Below, piece by piece: positions 44,426-55,964 of a DNA stretch of 64,000 bases (positions are counted from its first letter, which is position 1; every line of letters starts with the position of its first letter). The notes beneath the pieces are model-generated. The model had not been told where the DNA came from and did not search any database. It saw only the letters and a program-made list of their open reading frames with translations. Source of the stretch: Anodontia alba (taxonomy: Eukaryota; Mollusca; Bivalvia; Lucinida; Lucinidae); assembly GCA_964016985.1 (NCBI GenBank), contig OZ024828.1, forward strand, positions 11,560,610-11,624,609. Direction: 5' to 3'. Both the position numbers and the translations under genes were made by a program.

Positions 44426-44559
44426 TTTTTTATGTGGTGGCGTCTTGAAGATGTGTTATTGGTTGATTAAGGGAGCATCTATACGAGCCAAACAGCTATT
44501 TTGTATTATTGCAGCATTTGCCTCTACAGTGAAGATTTGATGAAGTAAAATTGAACTAG

Positions 44560-45120
44560 CCTCGCCCCGAAGTTTTTACTTCTGACCTTTTTAAGGCAGT
44601 ATTCTCTGTGTCGTCTGTTCTTTGCATTGCCTGTGGCTTCTCGCTGCCGGATGGGATTGAAAGTTGCGTAGCCGTGCATTAACAGCGCGTGAATTGCCTT
44701 GTTAATAAATGGCTTTTCGCCGGTTAATGCACGGCTGTTAATAACTTGCAACACTGCTTTTTATGCAATAATGACTTATTGTAATGCTGAGTGAATCATG
44801 TCTAGCATTGTGAACAGCTTGATGGAGACGAGAGAGAGCAGATTACTTTGCTATTCTTTGGTTTGTGACTAGAGGTTTGTGCACTGTCTGTTTTATTTGT
44901 TCTTCCCCTTGATGTAATTAGTATGTGATTGTGGCTATTCCTAGACACCTTCTATACTGTTTTAAGGCGCTATTTTTTATGTATACGTCATAGTTTATAT
45001 TCCATTTCATATAGGTCATTGACACACTTTGTTCTACCATTGTGGTCTTTCTATGGATCGTCGGTACCATTTGTTTGTTCATTGCCAGCACTTATTGCTG
45101 ACCTGTCAGTTTTTTAGTTG
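44560..45120 (+). repeat. Diverged GACC..AAGGC family copy with hairpin
   Basis: TTCTGACCTTTTTAAGGCAG at 44580 and GTGATTGTGGCTATTCCTAG-ACACC at 44928 place it in the dispersed family. A palindrome at 44658-44754 has arms AGCCGTGCATTAAC / GTTAATGCACGGCT. The open frame 44524-44754 overlaps that palindrome and is not supported as a gene. Confidence 0.6.
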
Positions 45121-45147
45121 TTTTTTTTTTTTTTTTTTTTTTTTTTT
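45121..45147. repeat. Poly-T tract
   Basis: About 27 T residues. Confidence 0.9.
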
Positions 45148-45217
45148 ATGCTTCATAGGATGCGATGTCTGACTATGTTTGATTTCCGTGATTATTTGTA
45201 GCCGAGCGTAAATACCT

Positions 45218-45226
45218 TCTATAATG
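45218..45226. repeat. 9-bp target-site duplication, left
   Basis: TCTATAATG directly left of the 20-bp terminal repeat. The identical 9 bp lie at 57734-57742. Confidence 0.9.
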
Positions 45227-45246
45227 AGCTGCGTGAAGTTGGCTAA

Positions 45247-47038
45247 CATTCGACATTGGACATTGGACATTTGAATGTCTGGCCTTTAGACATTTGACAG
45301 TCAACATTCGAATGTCTAGCCATTAGACATTCGACATTCGACGCTCGAATGTCAAGCCATTAGACATTCGACATTCGAATGTCTAGCCATTAGAAATTTG
45401 ACATTCGACATTTGAATGTCTAACCATTAGGCATTCGACATTCGAATGTCGATCCATCAGACATTCGACATTGGACATTTGAATGTCTAGCCATTAGATA
45501 TTCGACATTCGACATTCGAAGCCATTAGATATTCGACATTCGACATTCGAATGTCTTGCCATTAGACATTCGACATTAGACATTCGACATTCGAATGTCT
45601 AGCATTAATACATTCGACATTCGAATGTCCAGCCATTAGACATTGGCCATTTGAATGTTGAGCCATTAGACCTTCGACTTTCGACATTCGAATGTCTAGC
45701 CATTAGACATTTGACATTAGATATTCGAATGTCTAGCCATTAGACATTCTAATAACCAAGCATTACACATTCGACATTCGACATTCGAATGTCTAGCAAT
45801 TAGACTTTGGCATTCGACATTCCAATGTCTAGCCATTAGACATTCGACGTTCGAATATCCAGCCATTAGACATTCGATAATCCAATGTCGAGCCATTAAT
45901 CATTCGACATTCGACATTCGAATGTCTAGCTATTTGACATTCGACATTTGAATGTCTAGACATAAGACATTCGACATTTGAATATCCAGCTATTCGACGT
46001 TGGACATTCGAATGTTGAGCCATTGGACATTCGACATTCAACATTCGTATCTCTAGCCATTAGACGTTGGACATTCGACATTTGAATGTCGAGCCATTAG
46101 ACATTCGACATTCGACGTTAAAATGTCTAGCCATTAGACATTCGACATTCGATATTCGAACGTCTTGCCATTAGACATTCGACATTTGACATCCGGATGT
46201 CTTATCATTAGATATTGGTCATTGGACATTCGAATGATTAGCCATTAAGCATTCGACATTCGACAGTCGAATGTCTAGCCATTAGACATTTGACATTCGA
46301 ATGTCTAGCCTTTAGACATTTGACATTTGACATTCGAATGTCGAGCCATTAGACATTCGACATTCGAATGTCTAGCCATTAGACATTCGACATTCGGCAT
46401 TCGAGTATCGAGCCATTAGGCATTCGACATTCAAATGTCTAGCCCTAGACATTCGTAATTCAAATGTCGCGCCATTAGACATTCATATGTCTAGGTACTA
46501 GACATTGGACATTTGACATTAGAGTGTCGAGCTATTGGACATTCGATATTCATTTGTCTAGGCCATAGACATTGGACATTCGACATTCGAATGTTTAGCC
46601 AGTAGACATTTAACAATCGACATTCGTATATCCAGCCATTAGACATCCGACATTCGACATTCAAATGTCTAACCATAAGACATTCGACATTCGAATGTCT
46701 AGCAATTAGATATTGGACATTCGACATTCGAATGTCTAGCCATTAGACATTGGACATTTGAATGTAGAGCCATTAGACCTTCGACATTCGAATGTCTAGC
46801 CTGTAGACTTTCGACAGTCGACATTCGAATGTCGAGCCATCAGACATTCAACGTTCGAATGTCTTGTCACTAGACATTGGACATTCGATATTCGAATGTC
46901 TAGCCATTAGACATTCGATATTCGACATTCGAATGTCGAGCCATTAGACATTCGACATTCGAATGTATTGCAATTAGATACTCGACATTCGACATTCGAA
47001 TGTCTAGCCATTAGACATTCGACATTCGAATGTCTAGC
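45247..47038 (+). repeat. GACATTCGAATGTC palindrome array, left arm
   Basis: Roughly 1.8 kb of ~25-45 bp units, close to CATTCGACATTCGAATGTC-TAGCCATTAGA. Each unit has the self-complementary core ACATTCGAATGT. Small frames such as NVECLMARHSNVECRM are products of the repeat. Confidence 0.95.
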
Positions 47039-47040
47039 AA

Positions 47041-47425
47041 GATAGAGATATCTGTATTTGAAAACTATATCTATATTTCGTTATTAAAAAGAGATGTCTG
47101 AATTTCAATTATAGATATCTGCATTTGAATCACAGATATCTGCACTTAAAAAAAACAGATTTGTGTATTTGAAATAAAGATATCCGTATTTTTTTTTTTT
47201 TTTTTGAAACTTAGATATCTATATTTGAAATACAGATATCTGTATATCAAATACAGATATCTGCATTTCAAATACAGATATATGTATTTAATGTACAAAT
47301 GCAGATATCTGTATTCCAGATACACATATATGCATTTCATTTAGAGATAGCTGTATTCAAAATGCAGATATCTGCACTGAAGTTTAATTACAGAAATCCC
47401 TAATTTAAATACAGATATCTAATGC
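47041..47425. repeat. CAGATATCTG palindrome array, left
   Basis: Diverged units of TACAGATATCTGTATTTGAA / CAGATATCTGCATTT at ~25-35 bp spacing, beginning directly where the ATTCGAAT array stops. A second array of the same unit is at 51665-52110. Confidence 0.9.
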
Positions 47426-47890
47426 GGATATCTCTATTTATGAGCCTGTTTATTTTCAACTTTTATTTTCAACAAATAATCAATACTCTCTTGCTCACAA
47501 CGGACTTTCTTAATGGATTCCGATGTGTTGACTAGAATCCTAAGGACTGTTCCTCAGATTTCTGTCGACCTTGAATGCCACATATCTCAGTACTTACGGT
47601 TAGAACTTAGTAACGCAATTAACAACGTAAAACGATTGCTGGCCAACACCAATTTATCCCAAATTCTTTCCTGTTTAAAGTTAAAGTAGATCTTCTTCAG
47701 AGGGATCTAGTGTTCAGGAAAGCAAACATGAAGTCACAAAAGTTGTATTGTAATAAATTGAAGAAGACACACAGAGATCTCTTACTTTATGGTAACGATA
47801 ACAGAGAAATGAATAAAGTTGGGGCCGTTTAATTTATACATATAATTTAAGTTTGGCCCATTTATTCACCTGATGAGAAAATATGCTATG
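47426..47890. other. Gene-free sequence
   Basis: No recognised gene or repeat. Confidence 0.45.
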
Positions 47891-48016
47891 TTAGTCTTTA
47901 AAGCGCCAGTCGCAACAGCAGAGGACGCTAGTTTACTTATTTATTTTCCTAAATGAAATAAGCTGACAGACGACGTGAATTGCTTGGTCCTGGCGTGCTT
48001 GGCATTTTAAGAGTTA
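47891..48016. mobile_element. Degraded piggyBac-like MITE
   Basis: Begins TTAGTCTTTAAAGCGCCAGT-CGCAAC and ends GGCATTTTAAGAGTTA, matching the ends of the 237-bp MITE. It is about half the length and lacks the hairpin. ACAGACGACGTGA corresponds to the family's ACAGACGACAT. Confidence 0.65.
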
Positions 48017-48102
48017 CCTTATCTGTTTCAATTTTATTTTATTTTTTTTTATATCAGATTTTTAATTGAACGCGACACATAGTTATAACGCCGGTTCAAC
48101 AT

Positions 48103-48240
48103 GATGTTGCTGTGCGGATTTTTAACGCTACCAGGAACCCGAGGCACGTAGAGGCAGCGGCGGTTCAACATATCTATCTATCTATCTATCTATTCATATT
48201 TTTAACGCTACCAGGCAACTGTCATATAGAAGCAGCGCAA
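48103..48240 (-). repeat. Truncated SINE 3' fragments and (TATC)n
   Basis: ATTTTTAACGCTACCAGGAA-CCCGAGGCACG at 48118-48152 and ATTTTTAACGCTACCAGGCA at 48198-48217 match the left part of the SINE at 49549. The first piece is flanked by CGGTTCAACAT (48092-48102 and 48161-48171). (TATC)n lies at 48171-48192. Confidence 0.7.
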
Positions 48241-48479
48241 GATAAATCTGGATTAGTTTTACTGGACTACTGGGTTGGCTTAAAACGGTGCCTAGTTATA
48301 ATTCATAACTAGGTCACCTCGCCCAAACACGGAGTGCATGCACGTCCAGATACCGTGCGTGTGTGTCCAGACCTCGTGCGAGAGTAGAAGTCAAGCCTGT
48401 AAGTTGCAGAATTTTGACGGTCGGCCGAAAAGTTTGAGCTTTTAATCTCGTACCTAATGCGTGTCAATTCCGACTGCGT

Positions 48480-48690
48480 AATGCATTAGGTACTCAGCTC
48501 GAGTCGTGCGAAAGTTTCAGACACTAGCCGAGGAAGGGAGTCGCCGGAGGGGTGTCCTCACCCAGGATGCCGAGAGGGGGACCTCACCCAGAGCACTGAT
48601 AGGGTGTCCTCACCCAAGTTAATGAAAAAAGAAGGGTGTCTTCACCCATGAACCAGAAGGGTGTCCTCACCCCAGTCTCTAGCGTGATGC
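48480..48690. repeat. GGGTGTCCTCACCC short repeats and a small hairpin
   Basis: GGGTG.CCTCACCC occurs five times between 48563 and 48675 at irregular spacing. An 11-bp hairpin GTACCTAATGC / GCATTAGGTAC precedes it. Confidence 0.7.
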
Positions 48691-48704
48691 GACTCTGTAG
48701 AACG

Positions 48705-49472
48705 GATATTTTCCCGATGGGTCACCGCAGGAACGCTCCAGGAAACCGAACCAGGATATGATGTTGGTCTGTCGCTTTCCTGATTCGGCTAGCTCTTCCA
48801 TCTTGTTGTAGTATTCCTCGTGGTAGTACTTGGACGTTGGTCCCTTGATGAGTAGCCAGTCTTTTTTCTAAGGTCGGTGTAAGAAGTATGCTGGAAGATC
48901 GATGTTGAGCTCATCTTCTTCTCTAGGGATTCTTTGCGCCTTGATGATTGAAACGTCCTTTCCATGAAGCTTGTTGCTGAGAGCGTCCTGGAGGTCATAT
49001 TTCTCGTGAATCGGGAACTCTTCTTCAAAGTGGTCGTAGCAGTATTGTATCGGGCGTTCTTTAACTGCTTCTGGAGACTGTCGTCTGGCCTTCTTCGGTG
49101 GTGGAAACTCAGGAGACGCTGGTGCTGGTGCTGAACTGATGATGATTGGTGATGCAGTAATGGTTGCTGTATTCTTGTAGTGTGCTCTGATTATCTGTTG
49201 TGGTGTCTGTTGGAGAGTCTGTGTCGGCGGTGGTAGCGTGGTGGTCGTCTAACAGCTGTTGGCTGGCGAAGCCACTCGCCAGCAGAGGGTGCAGGCTGCC
49301 CCCTGCTTTCAGCTCTCTTCTTGTATACTGGTAGCGTTGGTAGCGTCTTGTGGAAGGTCAGTTCAACGCGAACATCATCCTTCCCGTCATCCATCCTCCG
49401 GAGAGGATGACCAACAAACTTGTACTCACTCAGGGCCCTGAGTAGTACTGCAGGAATAACAAACTCAGACAT
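48705..49472 (-). pseudogene. Uncharacterised ORF remnant, proline-rich middle
   Basis: Starts at ATG 49470-49472 with MSEFVIPAVLLRALSEYKFV, GHPLRRMDDGKDDVRVELTF, HKTLPTLPVYKKR. Coding continues with a frame change near 49230 into LPPPTQTLQQTPQQIIRAHY, APASPEFPPPKKARRQSPEA, IQYCYDHFEEEFPIHEKYDL and DELNIDLPAYFLHRP. A stop precedes KKDWLLIKGPTSKYYHEEYY. The change could be a frameshift or a missing intron. The amino-acid composition and long open frames look protein-like. I do not recognise the family. It lies inside the foldback-like element and may be an element-borne ORF. Confidence 0.5.
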
Positions 49473-49548
49473 AGTTATTCTTTAGTTATCTCTAGACGAT
49501 GTTGACACTTCGGAGGTCCCGAAAGGAAAGAGGGGGAGGTTCAACATG

Positions 49549-49841
49549 TTGTTGTGCTGATTTTTAACGCTACCAGGCACCCGAGGCACACAGAGGCAGC
49601 GGCGATTGCTATGATGTAGATGTATTTGTACAGCCTTGCTTTCATGGATCACCCATGCACACTTGGTGCCGCTGTCTGTCACCAAGCGCCGCCCTGTCCA
49701 CTCTATACTCAACCCAGGGCACGCCGAGTATGAGCTAGGCGTAATAATGGTCTGAAAATTGTCTCGACCCGAGCGGGATTCAAAACCACGATATCCCGCT
49801 TGAAAGTCGAGTGCGCTAACCAGTAGGCCACCAAGCCCACA
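49549..49841 (-). mobile_element. tRNA-derived SINE
   Basis: Right part (49767-49840, minus strand) is a tRNA-like head: GCTTGGTGGCCTACTGGTTA-GCGC holds an A box, GTGGTTTTGAATCCCGC holds a B box. The body runs leftward to TTTTTAACGCTACC. TTCAACATG occurs on both sides (49540-49548 and 49842-49850), consistent with a target duplication. The overlapping 76-codon minus frame is a shadow. Confidence 0.75.
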
Positions 49842-49850
49842 TTCAACATG

Positions 49851-50594
49851 TAAATAATCAGTAGGTTATTGAATTAGATTTCAATTTTTATCGAGTTGTA
49901 GATCTACCTCCTATCAAGTGCTTAAAGACACATTTTTTTCCTTCTTTGGCTAGACCCCCCCTTCATGATCACCCCCAATATACAGTCCTGATAACAGAGC
50001 GTACATCAAAGGCTTATCTTATCTAAGTGATTATGGAGTCATTATAAGGCTGTGAAGTCTCCTTAGGAGGGGCCCTATAAGGGTTAATTCATAAAATTGA
50101 GCAGTATTCAATATGTTACTTTAGAATCAAATAAATTCATTTGCAAAATTTGCATTTAATTTGTTGATTTTATTTGTTGATTTGTATTGTATCACTTTAT
50201 TTTTTATTAATTTATTTTTGATAGTTTTTTTTTCCTGAATACAAAAGTGCTGTTTTTTCTTGCATTGTGAAAAAAGTACAAATGAACTGAAACAGAAATA
50301 TATAATTGAAAATATTTATTTATTTATTTATTTATTTTCTAAAGTAAATAAGAACACTGCACAATTATTCCATTTCCATTTCAGTAAAACAATACATTAT
50401 GGAATATGTCCAAAAGTTCTTTGACAAATTAGAATGTGTATTTTATGCCAAAAAGCCTTCTCTTTTTCAATAAATACATAAATAACTAAATAAAATACTA
50501 TTTATCTTCCTAATTTTCTGTATCTGATCCAAAGAAACAGATAAAGGGTGCATTTGGTGATAAATTAGCATATAGGCTAAATATCTGTACTTTT
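49851..50594. other. Gene-free AT-rich sequence
   Basis: (TATT)n at 50313-50335. No gene recognised. Confidence 0.5.
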
Positions 50595-50680
50595 CCATAA
50601 AATATGTTGTGGGTTTCATTAGAACTGCCTGGGAGAGGCAGTTCTAATGAATAAAAACCAGGCATATTTTATTAAATAAA
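50595..50680. repeat. Core hairpin of the double-hairpin MITE
   Basis: TTGTGGGTTTCATTAGAACT-GCCTGG / AGGCAGTTCTAATGAATAAA, the central palindrome alone, diverged. Confidence 0.6.
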
Positions 50681-51664
50681 CAGAAAAAAAAATCATCAAA
50701 TTATCACCAAATTACCCATTTTATTTGTTTCTCTGTCTTCATCATAAACTTTGCTGATATAAAATCCAATTTCCCCTTATCAGGCCCCTACCTGTAAGGA
50801 TGGCCAAAGTCACCAAGAATTTCTTATCTTAATCTCCTTAGAGTCATTAGGGTGTTATGCAATCCAAAATGTGTCTTTAATGAAAACAGCTAGTTACATT
50901 GTATAATTTATTTAAACGTGTGCCTTTTTATGTAATTTCTTAAATAGTTATTATAATTTTCTCTTTCTGATGTCCAGAATCTAGTACTAAACTTGGAATT
51001 AATTCGCATAACAGAGTTGAGCGTTTGTAATATTATTCTAGTTGTTCCACTTGAAAAGTGTTTGCTTTTATAAAAACAGAAAACGTGCGCCTAGAAAACG
51101 ATATCCAACAAACAATATCGCCGATTTTGTTTATCTCATACAGTGTACTCGCCTTATTAGTTTGACTCTCAGATAGAATGAATGTATATTAAACACGTCG
51201 GTCGTTGTGATTGTGATGTGTGGTGCAGCTAAACTAGTTCGAGCTTTCTTTTTTTCTGTCTTTCTTCCCTGAACGTTTACAATAAATACAGATATGAAAT
51301 GAGCCGGAACACAGCATTTCTTACAAGACTGCATGTACATCCACTTACTCTGATCCGAGTCTTTACATAGTCCTTTTAAAACGACGTCGAGGTGATTATA
51401 TTGTTGCCTGGCACCTCATAATATGACCAACTGATATATAATAAAAAGAATCGAATGCCCTATATAAACAAGAATATAAATCAGGACTTTTACATTCTGC
51501 ATTGTAGAACTGGACTTCGTAGGGTACTCTGTAGGTGGCCAGTGACCCAAAGCGTCTTCAGCTGCACAGCGAAGACTGGTCAGCCTGCGCTTATCCTTTT
51601 ATTCACAAGTAATTATGTAATCCTAGTCGGCCAGCGAGTCATCAGATTTTCATACATGCAGGAA
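50681..51664. other. Gene-free sequence
   Basis: A single AGCGAAGACTGGTCAGCCTG half-hairpin at 51567. Short frames without motifs. Confidence 0.45.
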
Positions 51665-52110
51665 ATAGATATATCTGTATTTCAACATTAAATACAGATA
51701 TCTGTTAATGTAATGCAGATACTTGTATTGAAATGCAGATATCTGTATTTTTAATAATTCAGATATCTGTATTTTTAATAATTCAGATATCTGCATTACA
51801 ATTACAGATATCTGTGTTTAATGTGTAATACAGATATCTGAATTTCACATTTAATTGAGATATCTGTAATTGAAATACAGATATCTGTATTTGAAAAACA
51901 AATATCTCTAATTAGATGTAGATATCTATATTTTAAGCAAAATTAGAGATATATGATTTCAATTACAGATATCTGCAATTTGAGATATAAACATTTCAAA
52001 TACAGATATGTGCATTTCAATTACAGATATCTCTAATTACATAAAAATACAGATATCTGTATTTATCAGTAGATATATCTGTATTTGAATCGCAGATATC
52101 TGCATTAAAT
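51665..52110. repeat. CAGATATCTG palindrome array, right
   Basis: ATACAGATATCTGTATTT and ATTCAGATATCTGCATTAC-type units, diverged, ~25-35 bp spacing. Same unit as 47041-47425. Confidence 0.9.
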
Positions 52111-52380
52111 AGGGTTAAGCCCAAACGGGACGCAATAGGCAGCCATTTTGCGGTGTTTAACTTTCTTTCCTTGCGAAACCAAGGCCGACTGGTACAGTCC
52201 CTATTGTAAACAAATATAAGTCCAGCAGGTACATGACATTTATACAACGTCGGTAAGACGGCATGACTTTTACAACGTCGCATTATTATTGATGCAATGT
52301 CATGACGTTAATTAATGTGACATTTGTATTAACGTCATGTGCCCGCTAGGAAACTAGGCATAGGTATTCATGAAAGATGA
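52111..52380. other. Short GTCGTAACGTC-type inverted motifs, no gene
   Basis: ACATGACATTTATACAACGT and ACAACGTCGCATTATTATTG recur around 52228-52340. Otherwise unrecognised. Confidence 0.4.
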
Positions 52381-52579
52381 CACATGTACGTGGCAAGGAC
52401 TAAGATCAGCTTACACATTCAGTCTTCAGTCTAAGCTTATTCAGTCTTCGCTGTCTGTAAGAAGAAACTTTCGGTCCTTAACTAAGGATAGACTGCAATG
52501 CGGAAACTGTGATCAGACTGCGTGGATGTGCAGACTAGGCTGAGTATTTGCTCGATAAATACCGTTTCTAGCCGGATTT

Positions 52580-52915
52580 GAAACCGGAACTGTTAGAATC
52601 CATCCTTAGTGTCTATGCGGGATAAAGAAATCTCATCCGAGGGGTTAGCATTTCAACTGGGAACCAGAGACGAGGTTTACCGAGACCCTGTTTGAAATAC
52701 CTACCCCGTGGGTGAGATTTCACTATCCTGCATGGACTGGCTCATGATAGATTCTTTTTCTCCAACATTTAAGTGGATTGTTCCTAGGACCAGTGGGCCT
52801 ATGTGAGCTAGAAGATTCTCACATGGGCAAAAAGCCTATCTCATTTAGGCAAAGGTGGGAGAAATTGTGATCTGAAGTCGGGAGCACTAACCACTCTGCC
52901 ACACGGGCGCTTCGC
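52580..52915 (-). mobile_element. tRNA-derived SINE, second family
   Basis: The minus-strand head at ~52915-52855 reads GCGCCCGTGTGGCAGAGTGG-TTAGTGCTCCCGACTTC, a tRNA-like A-box region. The ~260-bp body includes AGGTATTTCAAACAGGGTCT. The B box is weak, so the tRNA origin is probable rather than certain. Confidence 0.55.
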
Positions 52916-53079
52916 GATATCTAATACTTGTTGCAGTCTAATTAGGTTATGTACAGCCAATGATTATCACATACATGAATGGAACTGTCTAGCAAAGAAA
53001 AGCAAATTAAAATTCAGAGACTTGTGTGCAAGCTCTGTAATCTTTGGCTACCTTCTTGGGGGTGGGGGTGGAAATAGTC

Positions 53080-53285
53080 TTGACATTTCATGTGAACATT
53101 TTGCGTGAGAGATATTTCATATGAAATGTCGACTTACATTCTCTGAAAAAAAAAAACTAAAACAAATGTAGCAGATAACAATTTGATGTTTATTTTACTT
53201 TTTGAAAAATGTCATGACATTTCATGTCAATTGTCTGCAATAGGCATGAAATGTCAAGACCTATTTTATCTGAAAAATAAATATA
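53080..53285. repeat. Two GACATTTCATG hairpins
   Basis: TTGACATTTCATGTGAACAT / ATATGAAATGTCGAC at 53080-53132, and ATGACATTTCATGTCAATTG / CATGAAATGTCAAGACC at 53215-53262. Related to 24495-24570. Confidence 0.7.
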
Positions 53286-53289
53286 AAAA

Positions 53290-53370
53290 AGTCAACTACT
53301 AGATTCGAACTCGGTATTATTTGGATGAAAGGCGAGCACACTAACCACTGCACCACAGAGTAACCGTGCG
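53290..53370 (-). repeat. tRNA-like sequence (SINE head or tRNA pseudogene)
   Basis: Minus strand: TCTGTGGTGCAGTGGTTAGT (A box) and GAGTTCGAATCTAG (B box), about 70 bp apart end to end. The acceptor stem does not pair well, and A-rich DNA follows. I do not call a functional tRNA. Confidence 0.6.
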
Positions 53371-53780
53371 CCTTAAAAATATCTATGTGTATCTTTCGAA
53401 TGTGTTGACTTTTAAGTAATTTTCAAAATGTTACGTACCCAATTCAAACTTAAACTCAGGTTTTACACATACTGGAAGGTACAGAAACGTAAACAAATCA
53501 AATGATCGTTCGAATGAATGTTTCGTTTTGTTTCGTTCTGACCCTTATGTGGGTGAAGTGTAACCGATACGACTTTGACAAAAAAAGAACGTTCTGGACA
53601 CAGTTTCAACGTGCAAAATTGATTGTTCTTTCAAGGCATGAAAACAATTTTCATGTTCAATTAAGTGATAGTTATAAGAATTTAGAAATATCGGGTGTAA
53701 AATTACTTTTGGATTTAAGTATAGATAAATAGACATGCCTCAAGGTATCACTGACTGTACTTGACAAAACTGATATACCG
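53371..53780. other. No recognised gene
   Basis: Frames 53502-53732 (+) and 53545-53736 (-) overlap; neither has a motif I know. Confidence 0.4.
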
Positions 53781-55576
53781 TATTCGCCCCTATAATAGCC
53801 CTTGCTCCATGGTCCTTTTTATGCCCCCAATCTCGAAGAAGTTGAAGGGGCATATTGGTTTAATCCTATCCGTCTGTCCGTTACGCTTTCTTGAGGACGC
53901 AATATCTTAAGAATCATTTGAGATATGAAGTTGATATTTGGTATACAGTATCCTGACCATATGAAGATGTGCTGATTAACTTTTTGGCGGAATGCACAAA
54001 TATTGCCAGAGTTATTTCCTTTTTTATGAAAATTTAGTGCCTACTGTATCTTGGAAACCAATTTGTGTAGGACCTTGAAACTTAATATATACGTTCTATA
54101 TAAAAATAAGCAGACCTGTATTTTTTTTTCTGATTGATCCATTAATAACGAAATTAGTTCCCTTTACAACTTCCGTCTGTCCGCTACGCTTTCTTGCGGA
54201 CGCGATATTTTAAGAACCGTTTGAGATATGAAGTTGATATTTGGTATTTAGTATCATGACTATATGAAGATGTGTTGATTAACGTTTGGGCGGAGCGCAC
54301 CAAATATTGCTAGAGTTATTTCCCTTGTTATGAAAAAAATTAAGTGCCTACTGTGTCGTGGAAACCAATTTGTGTTAGACCTTGAAACTTAACATATACT
54401 TTCTATATGAAAAATAAGCAGACCCGGTTTTTTTTTTTTTTTTTTTTTTGGTTTTGTTTTGTTTTTTTTTGTTTTTTTTATTGATCTATTAATAACGAAA
54501 TTATTACCCTTTACAACTTCCGTCTGTCCGTTACTCTTTCTTGTGGACGCGATATCTTAAAAACCATTTGAGATATGAAGTTGATATTTGGTATACAGTA
54601 TCCTTATCATATGAAGATGTGTTGATTAAATTTTGGGCGGAGTACACCAAATATTGCCAGAGTCATTTCCCTTTTTAAGAAAATTAAGTGCCTATTGTAT
54701 CTTGGAAACCAATTTGTGTAAGACCCTAAAACTTAATATATACTTTATATATGAAAAATAAGCAGACCCGTATTTTTTTTTTTTTTTTTTTTTTTTGATC
54801 CATTAATAACGAAATTATTTCCCTTTACATCTTTCGTCTGTCCGTTACGCTTTCTTGCGGACGCGATATCTTAAGAACCATTTAAGATATGAAGTTGATA
54901 TTTAGCTTACAGTATTCTGACCATATGAAGATGTGCTTATTAAGTTTTGGGCCGAGCGCACCAAATATTGCCAGAGTTATTTCTCTTTTTATGAAAATTC
55001 CATTACGCTTTCTTGCGGATATCATAAAAACCGTTTGAGATATGAAACAGATATTTGGTATACAGTATCCTGATCATATGAATATGTGTTGGTTAACTTT
55101 TGGGCGGAATGCACCAAATATTGCCAGAGTTATTTCCCTCTTTTCGTGAAAATTAAGTGCCTACTCTGTCATGGAAACCAATTTGTGTAGGACCTTGAAA
55201 CTTATTATATACTTTATATATGAAAAATAAGCAGACCCGTTTCTTTTTTTTTTTTTTTTTTTTTTTGATCCATTAATAACGAAATTATTTCCCTTTACAA
55301 CTTCCGTCTGTCCGTCTATCTGTCTGTCCGTTACTCTTTCTTGTGGACGCGATATCTTAAGAACCATTTCAGATATGAAGTTGATATTTGGTATACAGTA
55401 TCATGACCATATGAAGATGTGCTGATTAACTTTTGGGCGGAGTGCACCAAATATTGCCAGATTTATTTCCTTTTTTATGAAAATTAAGTGCCTACAGTAT
55501 CTTGGAAACCAATTTGTGTAGGACCCTGAAACTTAATGTATACTTTCTATAGGAAAAATAAGCAGGCCCGTTTTTT

Positions 55577-55617
<41 letters not shown>

Positions 55618-55930
55618 GTTTTTTTTTTTGTTTTTTTTTTGATTGGTCATTTAATAACAAAATTATTTTCTTTTACAACTTGTATAAAATGTTGTGGACA
55701 CAATATCTTAGGAGCTATTTAACGTATAAATTTGATATTTGGTATGCAATACTCTGACCATACGTAGAAGTGCTAATTAACATTTGGGCTGACAGCATCA
55801 TATATTACCAGAGTTATGCTCCTTTTTGTGGCAATTTGACTAAGAATAAGGCCTCGTATATTTTGGACATGGACTTGTTTAGGACCCCGAAACTTTATAT
55901 GCACTTTCTATATGAAAAATAAGCAGACTC

Positions 55931-55964
<34 letters not shown>

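Noticed and set aside
53290..53370. Functional tRNA genes at 49770, 53300, 52870 and 62830 (minus)
   Set aside because: A- and B-box-like motifs are present, but acceptor stems do not pair, anticodon arms are poor and SINE-type bodies or A-rich tails follow.
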